From Gamarada debralockiae (taxonomy: Eukaryota; Ascomycota; Leotiomycetes; Helotiales; Hyphodiscaceae), in assembly GCA_002803225.1 (NCBI GenBank), contig NXFV01001602.1, positions 1 to 58,469 on the forward strand: 58,469 bases of DNA, read 5' to 3'. The first letter of the stretch is position 1. Each line of letters starts with the position of its first letter. The notes beneath the pieces are model-generated. The model saw only the letters and a list, made by a program, of their open reading frames with translations. It did no database searches and had not been told where the DNA came from. Positions 1-11,159 of the stretch are shown here, in pieces. The position numbers and the translations under genes are program-made.

Positions 1-412
1 CAGAAAGGAAAACTCTTCCTGATAGTACACTATGTACAACACAGGCACAATCTATCAAATGCACACCGCACTGAAACACCGCTGCCAATACCTCTATTTC
101 TAACACGGGGAAGGATTTGATACGTGTCACGTGCTTGACTTCGAATTGAAATTCAGAGACAGGAAATTGGATAGTTGGGAAGGGCTAAAAGTTCGGAGAA
201 TGTAATTTTCGAGAGAAATGAGAGGCTTCGTACTTAGGTTGCACTTGAGACTGTGGCGGAACAGAAAGGTACGTTGAGACACTTTCGGACTGCGCGGCAT
301 CCGAGGAGGAAGTTCTTGGCAGAATTGGGATATATTGCTAGCTCTACGCCTCAATTGCAGCAAAAGAACGCACTTGACATCATCTCTGCGTCTATTCGTG
401 TTGGTGGGCAGT

Positions 413-2189
413 TCATGCGGATGCTGGTTGCACAATATCTCTTTTCCGGAAGACTGTGCGGAAGTTCAGCTGTCGGACGAACCACGCATTGTGGACTGTC
501 CATTCGAGGTTCGGATGTTCGAGTTGGACCTGTTCAGAGTCAGTTTAATTCAAGATTTGATAAATGAGATGAGAAAGTAATGCATACTTCGAATCTCCTC
601 AAAACAGTAGGCACCAATTTGTAAATCTCCAACAAACTGATGTTCTTCCCAATGCAAGTCCTCGCACCCATCCCAAATTGCAGCAAAGTACCACTCATCT
701 CCTTAATTCTCTTCTCTTCACTCTCCTTATCCTTACTCTCATCCACAAGCCATCTCTCAGGTCTGAAATCTTCAACATCTTCACCAAAGACCTCTGTCCG
801 TCGATGGATGACCCAAGCGCTGCAACCCACAATCGTACCTCCCTTGATGAACTCCCCAGCAATCTCAATACCCTGCGCAGGAACCACCCGCTCAAGTGGT
901 AGTCCAGGAGCTGGATGAAGTCGGAAGGCCTCTTTGATACACGCATCCAAGTACGGTAATCCCTGACTTTCAGCCCAGGTCACGAGACCATGCTCTCCAT
1001 CCTTGAAGTACCCCTCCTTGGCCCTATCATCCAATTCCTTCATCAAAGCTTCCATGCATCTTGGATTTTTCAGCAAATAATAGAACACAGAGCTCAATGA
1101 AATAGCTGTTGTTTCGCTTCCAGCAAATGCCATCGAGACAGCCATGGTCATGACCAAGGTATCGGTCATGAATTCTGGTCTGTCGATCTTCGCTTGGATG
1201 AACTTGGAGAGAAGGTCGGGCTGAGAGGCGGGTTTAATCTCGTCCGTGTTGGTTGGTAGGACGGATTTTGAGTCGGATTTGGGGAAGCGTTCAGCCATGC
1301 GTTGTTGAGCGAAGCGTGCGACTGGCATGGTGGCGTCGATTAAGCCATACTTGGAAGCCATCAAGTAGATGGGATTTTTGAGAAAGAAGCGATCGAGGAT
1401 TGGTATTTGGCCGATCTGCTTTTATCAGCTCTAGCCCGGATGGTATGGATGGAGGAAACTTACCGGACCGACATAGTCGAACAAACTCGAAATGTAATCG
1501 ATGATCCCATCTATGTCCTTATTCTCCTCAACGAATCCATGGCGTTTCGAATATGTCATCTCACCGATAACATCGAAAGCGTAGAACTGGAGCCATCTCG
1601 AGAAGTTACATGCGGCTCCTGTCTCGGCGTATAATTTCTCTGTTTGCGAGAGAAAGAGCTCGGTGGTTGAGTCGACGAAGGGTTCATATTGAATTAAGGT
1701 TGACATGGAAAACGCGCTGTTCACACTCCGACGTAGTTGAGCGTGGAAGGGTTCTGAGGTGGTGCTGAAGAGGGATGGCAGTCGGTGGCCGCCTGCCACT
1801 GACATTTGGACAGGGTAGAATTCGGACTGTGTTTACTTTGTCAGCTTCTCCATTCAACAGTACGTTGAAGAACTTTAACGTACCTTGATAAAGCCTTTAT
1901 TCAACCCATAGATCGTTTTCAAAGCTTTGGGGTCTGCGAATGATAAAGTGTTTGGTCCTAATCGTACCACATCTCCATGTTTTGCATGCAGTTTGATGTG
2001 TGTAACTTCAGGTCTTCTTTTATAAACGTTCCAGAATCTCCACCAGTCAGTGAGTGAAGCTAGAAAAGGTCCTGGATATTTGCTCAATCCTCGGTTGAAA
2101 CGATTGTTGACGACGTAGGCAAAAAAAGCAACGAGAAGCACAGCTGGCCAGTGTCGGAGAAGCGCTCCGACCAGCGATTCGTCTGCCAT
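413..2189 (-). CDS. Cytochrome P450 monooxygenase
   Basis: Microsomal haem-thiolate monooxygenase of the fungal pisatin demethylase/benzoate hydroxylase-like type. Four exons are read on the minus strand: 2189-1884, 1826-1464, 1415-588 and 529-413, summing to 537 codons plus stop, with GT-AG introns at each junction. The N-terminus has a membrane anchor (residues about 10-25) followed by a KYPGP proline hinge. The I-helix oxygen-binding motif AFAGSETTAIS, the K-helix ExxR (KEAFR), the PERW motif and the haem loop FGMGARTCIG (Cys about residue 477) are all present, so it should be functional. The last exon supplies the C-terminal beta region ending DIVQPASA. The start at 2189 gives the expected length for the family. 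The substrate cannot be inferred, and no partner gene lies beside it. Confidence 0.93.
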
Positions 2190-4180
2190 TATGAATATAT
2201 CTGAATTTTGGAGAGGACTTTCTTTTTCAAAGAGCTTGGATTTCTCGTCGTCGATCGTGAATCTTTAAGGAAAAAAACTCGATTTACTGAAAGTGAAGTG
2301 GTTTCAGATGAAAATATGTATTTTTCACCACTCAAGTTGAATTTGCAAGAAATACGCGGACTCTAAAAAAATATGCGAAGCTGTGAGATTTCGGACAAAC
2401 TTCCAAAACCTTACCGCAGAAGTACAACATAAATATTAAAGTATCTCAGCGGCACAGCGCGGAAGAGCCGTGGTGTCCGTGACACGATTTGGAAATGAAA
2501 CTCCCACTGAGAACTTTGTTCAGATTCTATTCCAGCCGTTTTCGTCTTGGCGGGAGGAAATACGACGTATGAGAGAGTTGCCGATGGAATGACTTCACAC
2601 TATCGATCTGGCAGTTGCACGCTGTGGTACTTCCAACCGTCATGACGCGGGCTGACCACATTCTGACCAGGGTCTATCTCCTCCCTAATCGGGTTTTGGG
2701 AGTAGAGGCCGACGTCAAGCAATAATGCGGCAGATGATCACGGAGATGGGTTTTGCGGGTTTGTGGATTGGGGTGCAAGAATAGCAATTGTAGCGTTAGT
2801 GGGGAAGCGCTGTCAAACGATTATTGGTTCCAGAGAGTTTGAAGGCTTGGGAAAAGGTTGAGATCGATGAGCCGAAAATACGGAAAACCCCGCCATTTGT
2901 GGCTGACTCTGTGGCCAACAGAAGGGTTGATAGGCTGGGCCGTAGGTAATGGACAGGCATCACCACTATTTCCAAGGAGTCAAGACGACAGGATGGGTGG
3001 ACGATACTGGTCGTGTGCATGAAGATGCAGAGTGGTTGTTGGATGTGGAGATGGAGGGATGAGGTTGTGGGGATCTTGGGACAATTTGAAGATCACGTTA
3101 TCGAAACGTCGGAGAAGTTGCGACGACTCGGCAGTTGATGAAGACAGATCTGCCGAAACGTCAAATTGCTCTGCGACAAGTGGTTGAACCTTACGGATTT
3201 TTTCCTGTTAAAGCCCATGACTCGAAGAGGAAGAAACTTCACGGCAGTTGTATGAGTATACAAAGAGACTTCGAAGTTGAAGCAGGATCCGGAAATCCTC
3301 CTCGGTGAAAGCTTGCGGACATTCGGCACCTAGCGATCGATCACAGTTCGAGGACAATTACATCGCCCAGATGAAGGCCAAATAAAGGGGTTAGGGGGTC
3401 TGCAAGAGGGCCAAATAGAGCGGCGGCCTTAGGCGTAGTCCCTCCTTCGTTATCCTCAAGGCCAATAAAGATCCTGCTTCTGAAAGTTCGTACCCCCCTA
3501 CCAAGCAAAAGTCAGCTTCTCTCGATGCACGAACCGTGTACTTATGTATCTAAAAATGCAGAATACATTTTCATCAATAAATGAATACGACATCGATCTT
3601 CCTAGAGTGTTCTGACCAGCGTCAAAAGAGACGAAACTTCAACGCTCACGTGATATCGATCGAGACAGTCACTCTATTTCCCACCTTAGCTCAGTTTCTT
3701 CAGTTTAGAATTTTCTTCTGAATTATATTTGCCGAGCATAGCTCCTTCATATCTGCAGCTTGAACTTTGATCTTATTTTTTAATCTGAGAGCATCTCACA
3801 GTTGAGGAAGATCATGGCTGACTGTAGTTTTGTCATACTCGCTGCTCAAGCTCCGGCAGCGAACCTTCGTCATGCCTTGCAAAAGAGTGATAACTCCTTC
3901 TCAAAATGCAATGGTTCAAAATTTTCAACGAAAGAATCACAGAATCTCTAGGGGCATACCGTGCTCATTTGTCTGCTAGCATGGGAGTCATATTTATTAC
4001 TGACGGCAAAATCACTAATCACTCCGCGAGATGGGAGAAAGTGGCCCCGACGACGTTCTCGAAATTGATTACAATTGTACTTGCTTAGAAGATGAGTTCA
4101 AGTGATTTAAATATACAAATTCCAGCCCGAACGATGGGAAAGATCGACAACAGTAACAATTGGTACTCTCTGCTCGAACT
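2190..4180. other. Intergenic stretch, no gene recognised
   Basis: About 2 kb between the P450 start and the DUF829 pseudogene. It contains only short open frames (for example minus 2796-3020 and 3093-3329, plus 3906-4088) with no recognisable domain, low-complexity composition or splice-linked continuation. The upstream region of the P450 lies at its left end. Confidence 0.6.
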
Positions 4181-4872
4181 ATGGCTGCGCCGGGCGAGAC
4201 CCTCTTCGATTTCCGGCGACTCAACTCTACCATCTCCCTCTACTCTCCTTCTCACACTATCTCTTCAATCGCCCCCACCGACCCAACAACAATCATCGTC
4301 TGCCCCTGGCTCGGCGTTCATCCCAAATCTCGCACCCTCAACTCCGTTTATGCCAAATACCACTCTCTCTATCCCAAAGCGCAATTCTCTCCATCCGTGC
4401 ACTCCCCCAATACTCCCTCACGGCACCCACGTCAACCCGTCTATCTTCAATAATCCTTGTCGTCTCGGCGGTCCAAAGCGATACCGCCCTCGAAAACCGC
4501 ATCTTGGCACATCTCTTCGGCAATGGCGGCGCAGTGACATTTGCAGACGTGTACCGAGTCTACAGACAGCCAACCGGCGAGGTGCTATCCGTTAAGGTGA
4601 TTATACTTGACAGCGTGCCCGGAGATCCCAGTTTCAAGGAAGGGTGGGCGACTGTTTTGTCATCCGGAGCCATTCCGAGAGGGGTGCTTTGATACCCTAC
4701 TGCTATGATAGTCATGATTGTGCTAAGACTGATGCCAGTTGAGAAGAACGTCTTGGGAGTAAAGACGCTTATAGAACGGAGTCGAGCATGGCTGAACGAT
4801 GATAGTTTGGTTGACAAGGGTGCGAAGCGGTTGTATGTGTACAGTGCGGCGGATCAAATCGTAGGGTGTTGA
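4181..4872 (+). pseudogene. DUF829 (TMEM53/PaxU-like) hydrolase, broken
   Basis: Remnant of a DUF829 protein, the alpha/beta-hydrolase-like family that includes TMEM53 and PaxU. The frame opens with MAAPGETLFDF and keeps the family landmarks in order: a beta-strand segment ending in VCPWLG, SVYAKYHSLYPKAQ, then after a one-base frame change near 4384 the ILSIRALPQYS strand, the HLFGNGG elbow (normally HxFSNGG; the Ser expected at the elbow is absent), the LDSVPGDPS segment, and finally RLYVYSAADQIVG. TGA stops interrupt that frame at 4690-4692 and again at 4870-4872, before the expected C-terminal His region. One frameshift, two stops and a missing C-terminus make it a pseudogene. Its neighbour downstream is also decayed. 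Confidence 0.8.
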
Positions 4873-5572
4873 AGAGCTCTGGCAAGTTGCTGCGTGAGGT
4901 CTCTGAAACTCGTTCCATCAACCAACCTCATCGATTATTTGACGCTTCTTGCCATATGTAGCTCAAGCTGAGTCAAGAATATAAGAACGAGGTTTGCTAT
5001 CATCTGCTCAGCCTGACATTTGATAAGGCTGCCTCAAATCATATCTAGGTGCACTGAGGACTTCCATTCCGTCAATTATTTAATTCATTTTGCTGCTGTT
5101 CATCACTCCGGGTTAAATGAACAATTCAACAACGATCCTGGACTTACGAAGTATTCTACGTACTGTACAAGACGGATTAGCATCGATCCTCCGCATTTTA
5201 ATTCACCACCCCCACCTCAATCTGGGGTAAGGCTTTTCTATTTTAATCGTATACTCATTATCAAAAAAATAAAATAAAATAAAACAATAAGGAGAAAAAT
5301 CAAAAAGCAAAAAGGAAAAGAAAAAAAGAAAAAGAATAGTCTTAAGATTCTTAGCAGAGGTAAGTGGCTCTGATCTCAATTGCGAAGTAACCTCTTAATT
5401 TCTCTGAGCTCCATGGCTGAACCCTACTGCAATACGAATAAATTTATATCACGAAGTCGTCGGAAAGTACATGCTCGTCTGGAAGTATGTAAATTGAGTT
5501 ATAGGACTGTTCTGCTGTCATTTGTATTCATTTTCAAGAACAAATATCGGGACTTGATATATTCCTTTCAAA
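4873..5572. other. Gene-free spacer with A-rich purine tract
   Basis: No gene seen. Positions about 5260-5345 form an almost pure adenine-rich purine tract (AAAAT, AAAAAG and GAAAAAG runs) immediately before the broken GH43 gene. The rest may hold decayed C-terminal sequence of the DUF829 gene. Confidence 0.5.
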
Positions 5573-6531
5573 ATGCGCTTCCTTTCAGAGGCATTGGCCT
5601 CTTTGGCAGGGGCCGCCCTCGTCAAGGCACAATGTCCACCCCCTGTCCCAACTACGGGCAACCACTCCGTAATTCAAGATACCTACCTTCTCAAATGCGA
5701 TTCTGACGGACTCTACTTCCGCTTCAGTTCTTTCGGTGGGATCTAAACAACAACCGCACCATCTTTGCTCGGACCCTGGGAGAATATTAGTCCGGCATTC
5801 CCAGATATGACATCCAACAATCCAATCGATCACTGGACGCCGGACATCTACCTCTTCGACGGCAAATACTACATGCACTACGCTCAATATAACACCTCTG
5901 TCATAGGCGGTAATCAAAATATGATTATGTTACCACATTCCCAGACCTGTCGGGAGGATCATGGATCCATCACGGAGAAATCGGATTGCCTATCACCTAT
6001 CTGGTGAACATGCCTCCCGATTTCAATAATCCGACATACTCACGCATCAATGCGAATATTCTCATGGATGATCCAGAGAATCTTCACCTGGCATTCGGGT
6101 CTTATTCTTGCGGTATCTATGGCATTAGGATGTCCAATGCCACGAATCCACCTCGTGTGGAGGCTGGGAGCCGAAGTGGTTATTGCTTCCAAACCACTTC
6201 CTAGTAATACTGGACCAACGGGTTTGAATAGGACGGAGGGAGCCTTTCGGTATAAGAATGTCGAGTATTACTACTTCTTCTTCACGAGGGGGAATTGTTG
6301 TGCGAATTCCACCATTCCTGAGGAAGACGTTTACCTTGTGGAATGCCGGGCGTCTTCTGGCTGATGGGACATATACGTTGAAGGATGGTTTGAGGTGCGA
6401 TACCCTTGAAGATGGCAGTGGAACTCAAGTCCTTGCCAGAAACGCTCAGGGATCCGTGTACTCCCCTGGCGATGTGGGGGATCTTTGATGATGCAGGTGG
6501 TGAGGGATTGGTGCTGTATACTAGTACTTGA
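5573..6531 (+). pseudogene. Secreted GH43-type glycoside hydrolase, broken
   Basis: Remnant of a secreted glycoside hydrolase family 43 enzyme (arabinanase/xylosidase-like, plant cell-wall arabinan or xylan). It begins MRFLSEALASLAGAALVKAQ, a signal peptide, followed by the five-bladed-propeller motifs LYFRFSSFGGI, LLGPWENISPAF, WTPDIYLFDGKYYMHYAQ, GGSWIHHGEIGLP, the INANILMDD.ENLHLAFGS strand and EGAFRYKNVEYYYFFFTRG. The reading is broken by a TAA near 5750 and by frame changes near 5940, between about 6130 and 6190, near 6350 and near 6485, after which the expected C-terminus FDDAGGEGLVLYTST ends at 6531. With at least five lesions this is a pseudogene, not an intron-rich gene, since no splice sites repair the frames. 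Confidence 0.82.
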
Positions 6532-7746
6532 ATATGTCTATTAGTTATGACTTTTACTTCTTGCAACGGGGGTTCAACAAGTTGGATTTTCAAGATGGGT
6601 GGCCTGTTGTAGTTTCGTGAAAGCGGAAGTAAAGTACTGTACATAGAATAAGAAAATGGAATTTTCAATCTCCAGTAAGAGCTTAGAACTTGGATGGGAA
6701 TGATCGATTCAAGCTCGCACTAACACAGTGAGTCCGTGCTGTGCTTGCTACCGAGCCACCCTCTCGTGATCCCAAGAGTTCCGTCTTCAGGTTTTTTTCC
6801 AATTTGCAAAACTGCTCGATGCGGAATTCGAGTGCTGACTAGTTGTGTACTCTCAACGCTGAGGGAACCTCTCGTACTTTGGATGATACAGAAACATGGG
6901 CTTAAGATTTCAACACTTCATGGCTCGCGCAGTTTTATTGGGATAAAAATGAATTAAATGCAAGTCGACCCATGGCTCATTACTAAACGGGAAGTGATGA
7001 AGGGATATGCCATAATATTCACGTGACCAATGCTCAAACTCTTCCCTGTACAGATCCCGCTTCGAAGCCCGGCTATGTGCTCCTCGCCGACCTACCGAGG
7101 ATGAACATCGGGAGTTTTGCGTTCTGTAACTTTTTGTTGCTGGAAATCCCCACATCATCGTCTTAATAAAGCTTCTTTGATATTCAGGTCGCCGACCAAT
7201 ATCAACAATGCGACGCTTAAGCCACCAACAAGGAATGGAGAGCACGTCATTTTTGCCGCATAAATTGCGATGCCTCACATTCAAATGACCCAAGTTATCT
7301 CGTGGATCTTTCTCTTCACTTGCATGAGTATTATGTTCGTTCTTGTTGTATCAAAAGGCAAGTTCACACCCCACCGAGGACATTCTTTACCCAAAGGAGA
7401 TTTACTCAACCTGATAGGACCAGCACAAAGGTTGGGAAATCGCGAACGATTCGATTATTGGTCTCCCGGATACTCTGTCGTTTTTACTAAACACTTGTGA
7501 AAACCTTTGAACACCTTAAGACCGAAGCATCTTCCCGACCTGACCAGCGCTCGCGAAGTCGCTCCTTCCCCCTTTCCTTCTCGCTTCGCCCCCCTCACGC
7601 CTCGAGGAAAATCCCAATCGATTTCAGCAATATAGACGCAACTCTATGACTCAATTTCTAAAGCGCATATATCTCGACTTCTCGAAAATATTCGCAAATT
7701 TACAGCCTTCTCACGATCGCACAAATCTTAAGGCAGCAAGCAACAG
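6532..7746. other. Intergenic, no gene recognised
   Basis: About 1.2 kb upstream of the YeeE-type transporter. Short open frames on both strands (for example minus 6910-7293 and plus 7270-7500) overlap each other and show no domain. CT-rich sequence at about 7550-7620 looks like a fungal promoter/5' leader for the gene starting at 7747. Confidence 0.5.
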
Positions 7747-9130
7747 ATGTCTTTTTACGACCTGAAGTTGAAGCCGCTCGCGGCAGGCGCAATTTTCGGC
7801 GCAGCACTCACAGCAGCTGGTGTCTACCACCCTTCCGTCATCATTGGACAGATGAAATTTGAAGACTTTCTGATGCTGAAGGTTTTCCTTACGGCTACTG
7901 CAACCAGCGCGTAAGTTGATCCTCAAATGGTCGCTCTGTGGTAATTCGTATATCTCGAATGAGGAACACAGAACAGGTTGCTGCACTTGGTTTATTGAAG
8001 TGAACAATTCAGAGCTGACATCTTGACGTAGCTTGATCATTCCCTTGGCTAGATACTTCAGAATCACCGAGACCAAGCCCCGGGCCGCCTCCACAATTGG
8101 CTTGTTCGGCAGCTACGACGCCAACATTATCGGAGGGGCATTACTTGGCATAGGAAGTACACAATTTCAATCTTTGGCCTCTATTGAAGGATTGCTAACC
8201 CCATGATTTCGATAGTGTCTCTCACCGGTGCTTGCCCTGGAACCGTCCTGCCCCAGATCGCAACTGGCGTTCGATCAAGTCTGTTTGTCGGCATTGGTGG
8301 CATTTTAGGTGCGATGTTGTTCGCGAAATACGTTCATAAGGAGGTTACCCAGGGCGAGGTGAGTCCTTGTTTCCGATTCTGAATCCTTTAACTACACTGA
8401 GCTATTTTGAATGATATTTTGGTATCCAGGTTCTGAATTTTCAAATGAAATGAACAATTGCTGACGCTACAATTCAAAGTGTGCGACCTTGAATGATTCA
8501 CTTGGAGTGAGCGATCGGTGGGCTACACTAGGGTATCAAGCCGTCTGTGGGGCAATTGTTGCCGGAGCTATGTATTTTGTACCTGGCGGAAAGTCTTTGG
8601 TGTCACCTATCATTGGGGGTCTGTTAGTTGGGGGTAGTCAGGCTGCAAGTCTAGCATTGACAGGAAGTGCTTTGGGGGGTGAGTTTACCCCTCGCAGACA
8701 ATCTTCCTCACCGAGGATCACAATCACATTCGGAAACCCAAAATCCCTTAATTGGACTGAGCGATTGCTGATGATCTCCATAGTCTCAGGTGCGTACGAG
8801 TCGGTAGCTCGGTGGATCGCATCCCCTCTCTTCCAACAGCCCGCGGCGAAACGGGACTACAGATCAACTGTCTTCGTATTGGGAGCACTGCTAGGTAGCT
8901 TCGTATTGAGTTGGCTAGCAACACTACCTTTAGCACCGACACCCGAGGTCAACATCAGCGACATAAGAGGGTTTATTGGGGGTGCGTTGTTGATTTTCGG
9001 CGCAAGGCTTGGTGGGGGTTGCACAAGTGGTCATGGGATTACTGGGATGTCTCAACTGTCGATCTCAAGCTTCATCACCGTGGCATCGATGTTTACGGGA
9101 GGCATGGCATGGGCTGCACTGTTCAACTGA
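7747..9130 (+). CDS. YeeE/YedE (DUF395) sulfur-compound transporter
   Basis: Integral membrane protein of the YeeE/YedE family, whose bacterial members import thiosulfate or related sulfur compounds. Five exons: 7747-7910, 8032-8156, 8216-8358, 8480-8678 and 8784-9130 (325 aa). The two family half-repeats are visible, each with a glycine-rich cysteine loop: GIGMSLTGACPGT in exon 2/3 and FGARLGGGCTSGHGITGM in the last exon. A further Cys follows the third junction (ECATLND). Intron 4 (105 nt, a multiple of three and stop-free) could be mistaken for coding sequence; splicing restores the expected GSALGVSGAYE. At least seven hydrophobic segments are seen. Introns 1 and 3 are both 121 nt. The exact substrate is inferred from the family only. 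Confidence 0.88.
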
Positions 9131-9306
9131 TGATAATGGGCTATGAATTGGCCTATTTGTATGAACGTTTGTGCCGCATTTAATTGCATCCAAATCCTTC
9201 ATTCCGAATGAACTATCATGCATCTCCAAAAGACCAAACCTTGAATCCCGACTTGCATGTCAATCCGTTCCTATTAACAATTAGCGTTCCGATTTCCGAA
9301 TAACCG

Positions 9307-9597
9307 CTACAATATGAAACAATCCCGGAGACAGAACTTGCACTTTCCAGTCGAGCTACCATATTTTGCCAGCTCCCCCAAAGCCTGTGCCATCGCATCC
9401 ACGTCAGAAACCTCACTCGAAGTATCCCCCTTTGGTGGCTTCTTTGCACTCCGTCCTAAATTCTCCGCAACTCCACGTTCATTCATTGTCAAGATTCTAT
9501 GTATCTTCTGGTCCGCCAGAGAGATTGCAAGTCCCATCACATGTGCTACGAGAGAAAGTGGGACGAGGTAGATGAGGGTGTATTTGGCAAACTTCAT
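9307..9597 (-). CDS. Small hypothetical membrane/secreted protein
   Basis: A 96-residue open frame convergent with the transporter gene. It starts MKFAKYTLIYLVPLSLVAHVM, a hydrophobic signal sequence or single membrane anchor, followed by a charged polar body (AKKPPKGDTSSEVSDVDAM) and a short cysteine-containing tail (KCKFCLRDC). The last part could be read-through of an intron, since a CAAG|TTCT-like junction lies near the end. No family recognised. It may equally be an apparent small ORF, but the composition looks protein-like. Confidence 0.45.
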   Translation of the reverse strand: MKFAKYTLIYLVPLSLVAHVMGLAISLADQKIHRILTMNERGVAENLGRSAKKPPKGDTSSEVSDVDAMAQALGELAKYGSSTGKCKFCLRDCFIL

Positions 9598-9994
9598 GCT
9601 GATTGTTGAATGTGGAATGAGGTCTCGGTTCTTTTAGGTAGGGTTGTGTTTCGATTCAAATCGAAGTGTTATATGGAGAGAGGAATTGTGCACGCCAGGT
9701 GATATTTGTATTGTAATATTAGAAGGGTGGTTTTATTCTCGACGGACCCCGGCCCCGCTTGGCCCCCTATTCGTCTCGCTAAGCCGCCGCCACATCCTTT
9801 GTCAGCCGACGCCCACTCCCCTTCCCGAAATATTGATTCCTTTCTTGTAGAAAAAGAAACGTGGAAAGTATTGCTAGCAAATAAAGCGAAGGAGAAACGG
9901 CTTAGTCAATCTATAACTTCCTTGCGCCCGCGTCCCGGGGAAGAATACAAGGAAAGATAGGTACCCAGAGACCTGTTTCGCGACGCCCTTTCCA

Positions 9995-11076
9995 TCAAGG
10001 TAAAAGAAACTTCGAAACGTTGACTGTGGTATTATCTGTCCAATTGAAACATTGGTAAGCTGCAGTGAGTTCAGCGAAAGGTGAAAATTCCGGGGAAAAG
10101 AAGCGCGTGACATCGAAAATTGGTTCTGCACCATGTTCAAAACCAGTAAACATCGACTTTTCTTGCGTTCCATGCTTTTCCTTCGGGAGGGTATCTTGAG
10201 CCCAGAAATCGGCACAGAACTTATGGCGAGAATCATAATCTCCTAGCAAAATAAGACCAGCTCGAAATTGATGGTTGTCGTACCTCGAGCAGCTGTGACA
10301 AGTGCAATAATGACCTGGTCGAGGTCAGCAAATGGTATAGTATTAGTAAGAAATCACAACCTCTTGAGCAATGTGTTTATCAAGCCCTTCTCCAATGATA
10401 ATCATGGGTCGGTAGGGATCCTATTTGGTGTTGGAACAATTTAAATTACTTCGAACCATGCTTACTTTGGAACGCTCCAATTTATACAGTAGGTCGGTGG
10501 CGGGGACGATGGTATTCGCAATTGACCCTAGGAGCCATCTCCCTGCACCATAGCCAAACGCCATGGCGCGAGCCAAAACGCCTTTGGCGGACAATGAATA
10601 AGGAAGTGTATCTTGCAGCCAATTTACTTCCTTGCTATGCGATTCGCCTGAAGTGTAATCGACGGTATATGAATGTCACGTGTGCCTATACAAGCCGTGG
10701 ATAGCGACAATGCTGTTGATATTTCAATTCCAAAACATTCATGGTCATTCCCCCAGTGGTATAGGAAAAATACTTACTCAATGTCTGGCTTTCTGTTCGA
10801 GGATTCGTAAAGAACGATTAACCCACGAGGATACATTAATTTCCAAGTGACGTGTTTAAATGCTTGAATATCCTTTGCACCTCCTTCGATACCTTCTGGC
10901 GTATGGGCCAAGGTTTGAAACTCTTTCCCGAATGGGTTTACTACCTGATTTTCTCTTGTCGTAGGCGGATCTGCTTTTTTTTGCATCCTGCTCCAAGTAA
11001 TGGGCCCAGTGCTGTTGTCGTTGTTGGCTTCCGCTTTGGCGGAGATTTTGGCTCTCTCTGATTGCAAAATTGTCAT
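9995..11076 (-). pseudogene. Lipase-like (NLR-type) alpha/beta-hydrolase domain, degenerate
   Basis: Remnant of the serine-esterase-like domain found at the N-terminus of many fungal NACHT/NB-ARC proteins. Exon 1 (11076-10778) ends RGLIVLYESSNRKPDI and splices to DIVAIHGLYRHT, the family's beta-strand plus oxyanion-loop motif. The frame continues through VNWLQDTLPYSL and AMAFGYGAG to ATDLLYKLERSK and, after another intron, PMIIIGEGLDK where the family has the GHSLGG nucleophile elbow; the catalytic Ser and following Gly pair are lost. A TGA at 10676-10678 lies in frame. Downstream sequence (GDYDSRHKFCADFW to KFLLP) is diverged and ends at 9995 with no nucleotide-binding or repeat domain. It is a decayed, truncated gene, or less likely a non-catalytic homologue whose stop is an unseen intron. 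Confidence 0.68.
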
Positions 11077-11159
11077 AATCTTGCCGCAGGAGTCACCGTA
11101 GTAGGTTTAGCGGAGTCAAATATAGTTATTCAAAACGGGCTACCAGGCGATAAATAGGA

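Noticed and set aside
7021..7130. Possible tRNA-like GTTCGAA/CTTCGAA segments
   Set aside because: No cloverleaf pairing with a matching A box could be drawn here or at other GGTTCGA-type words in the window; no RNA gene is called.
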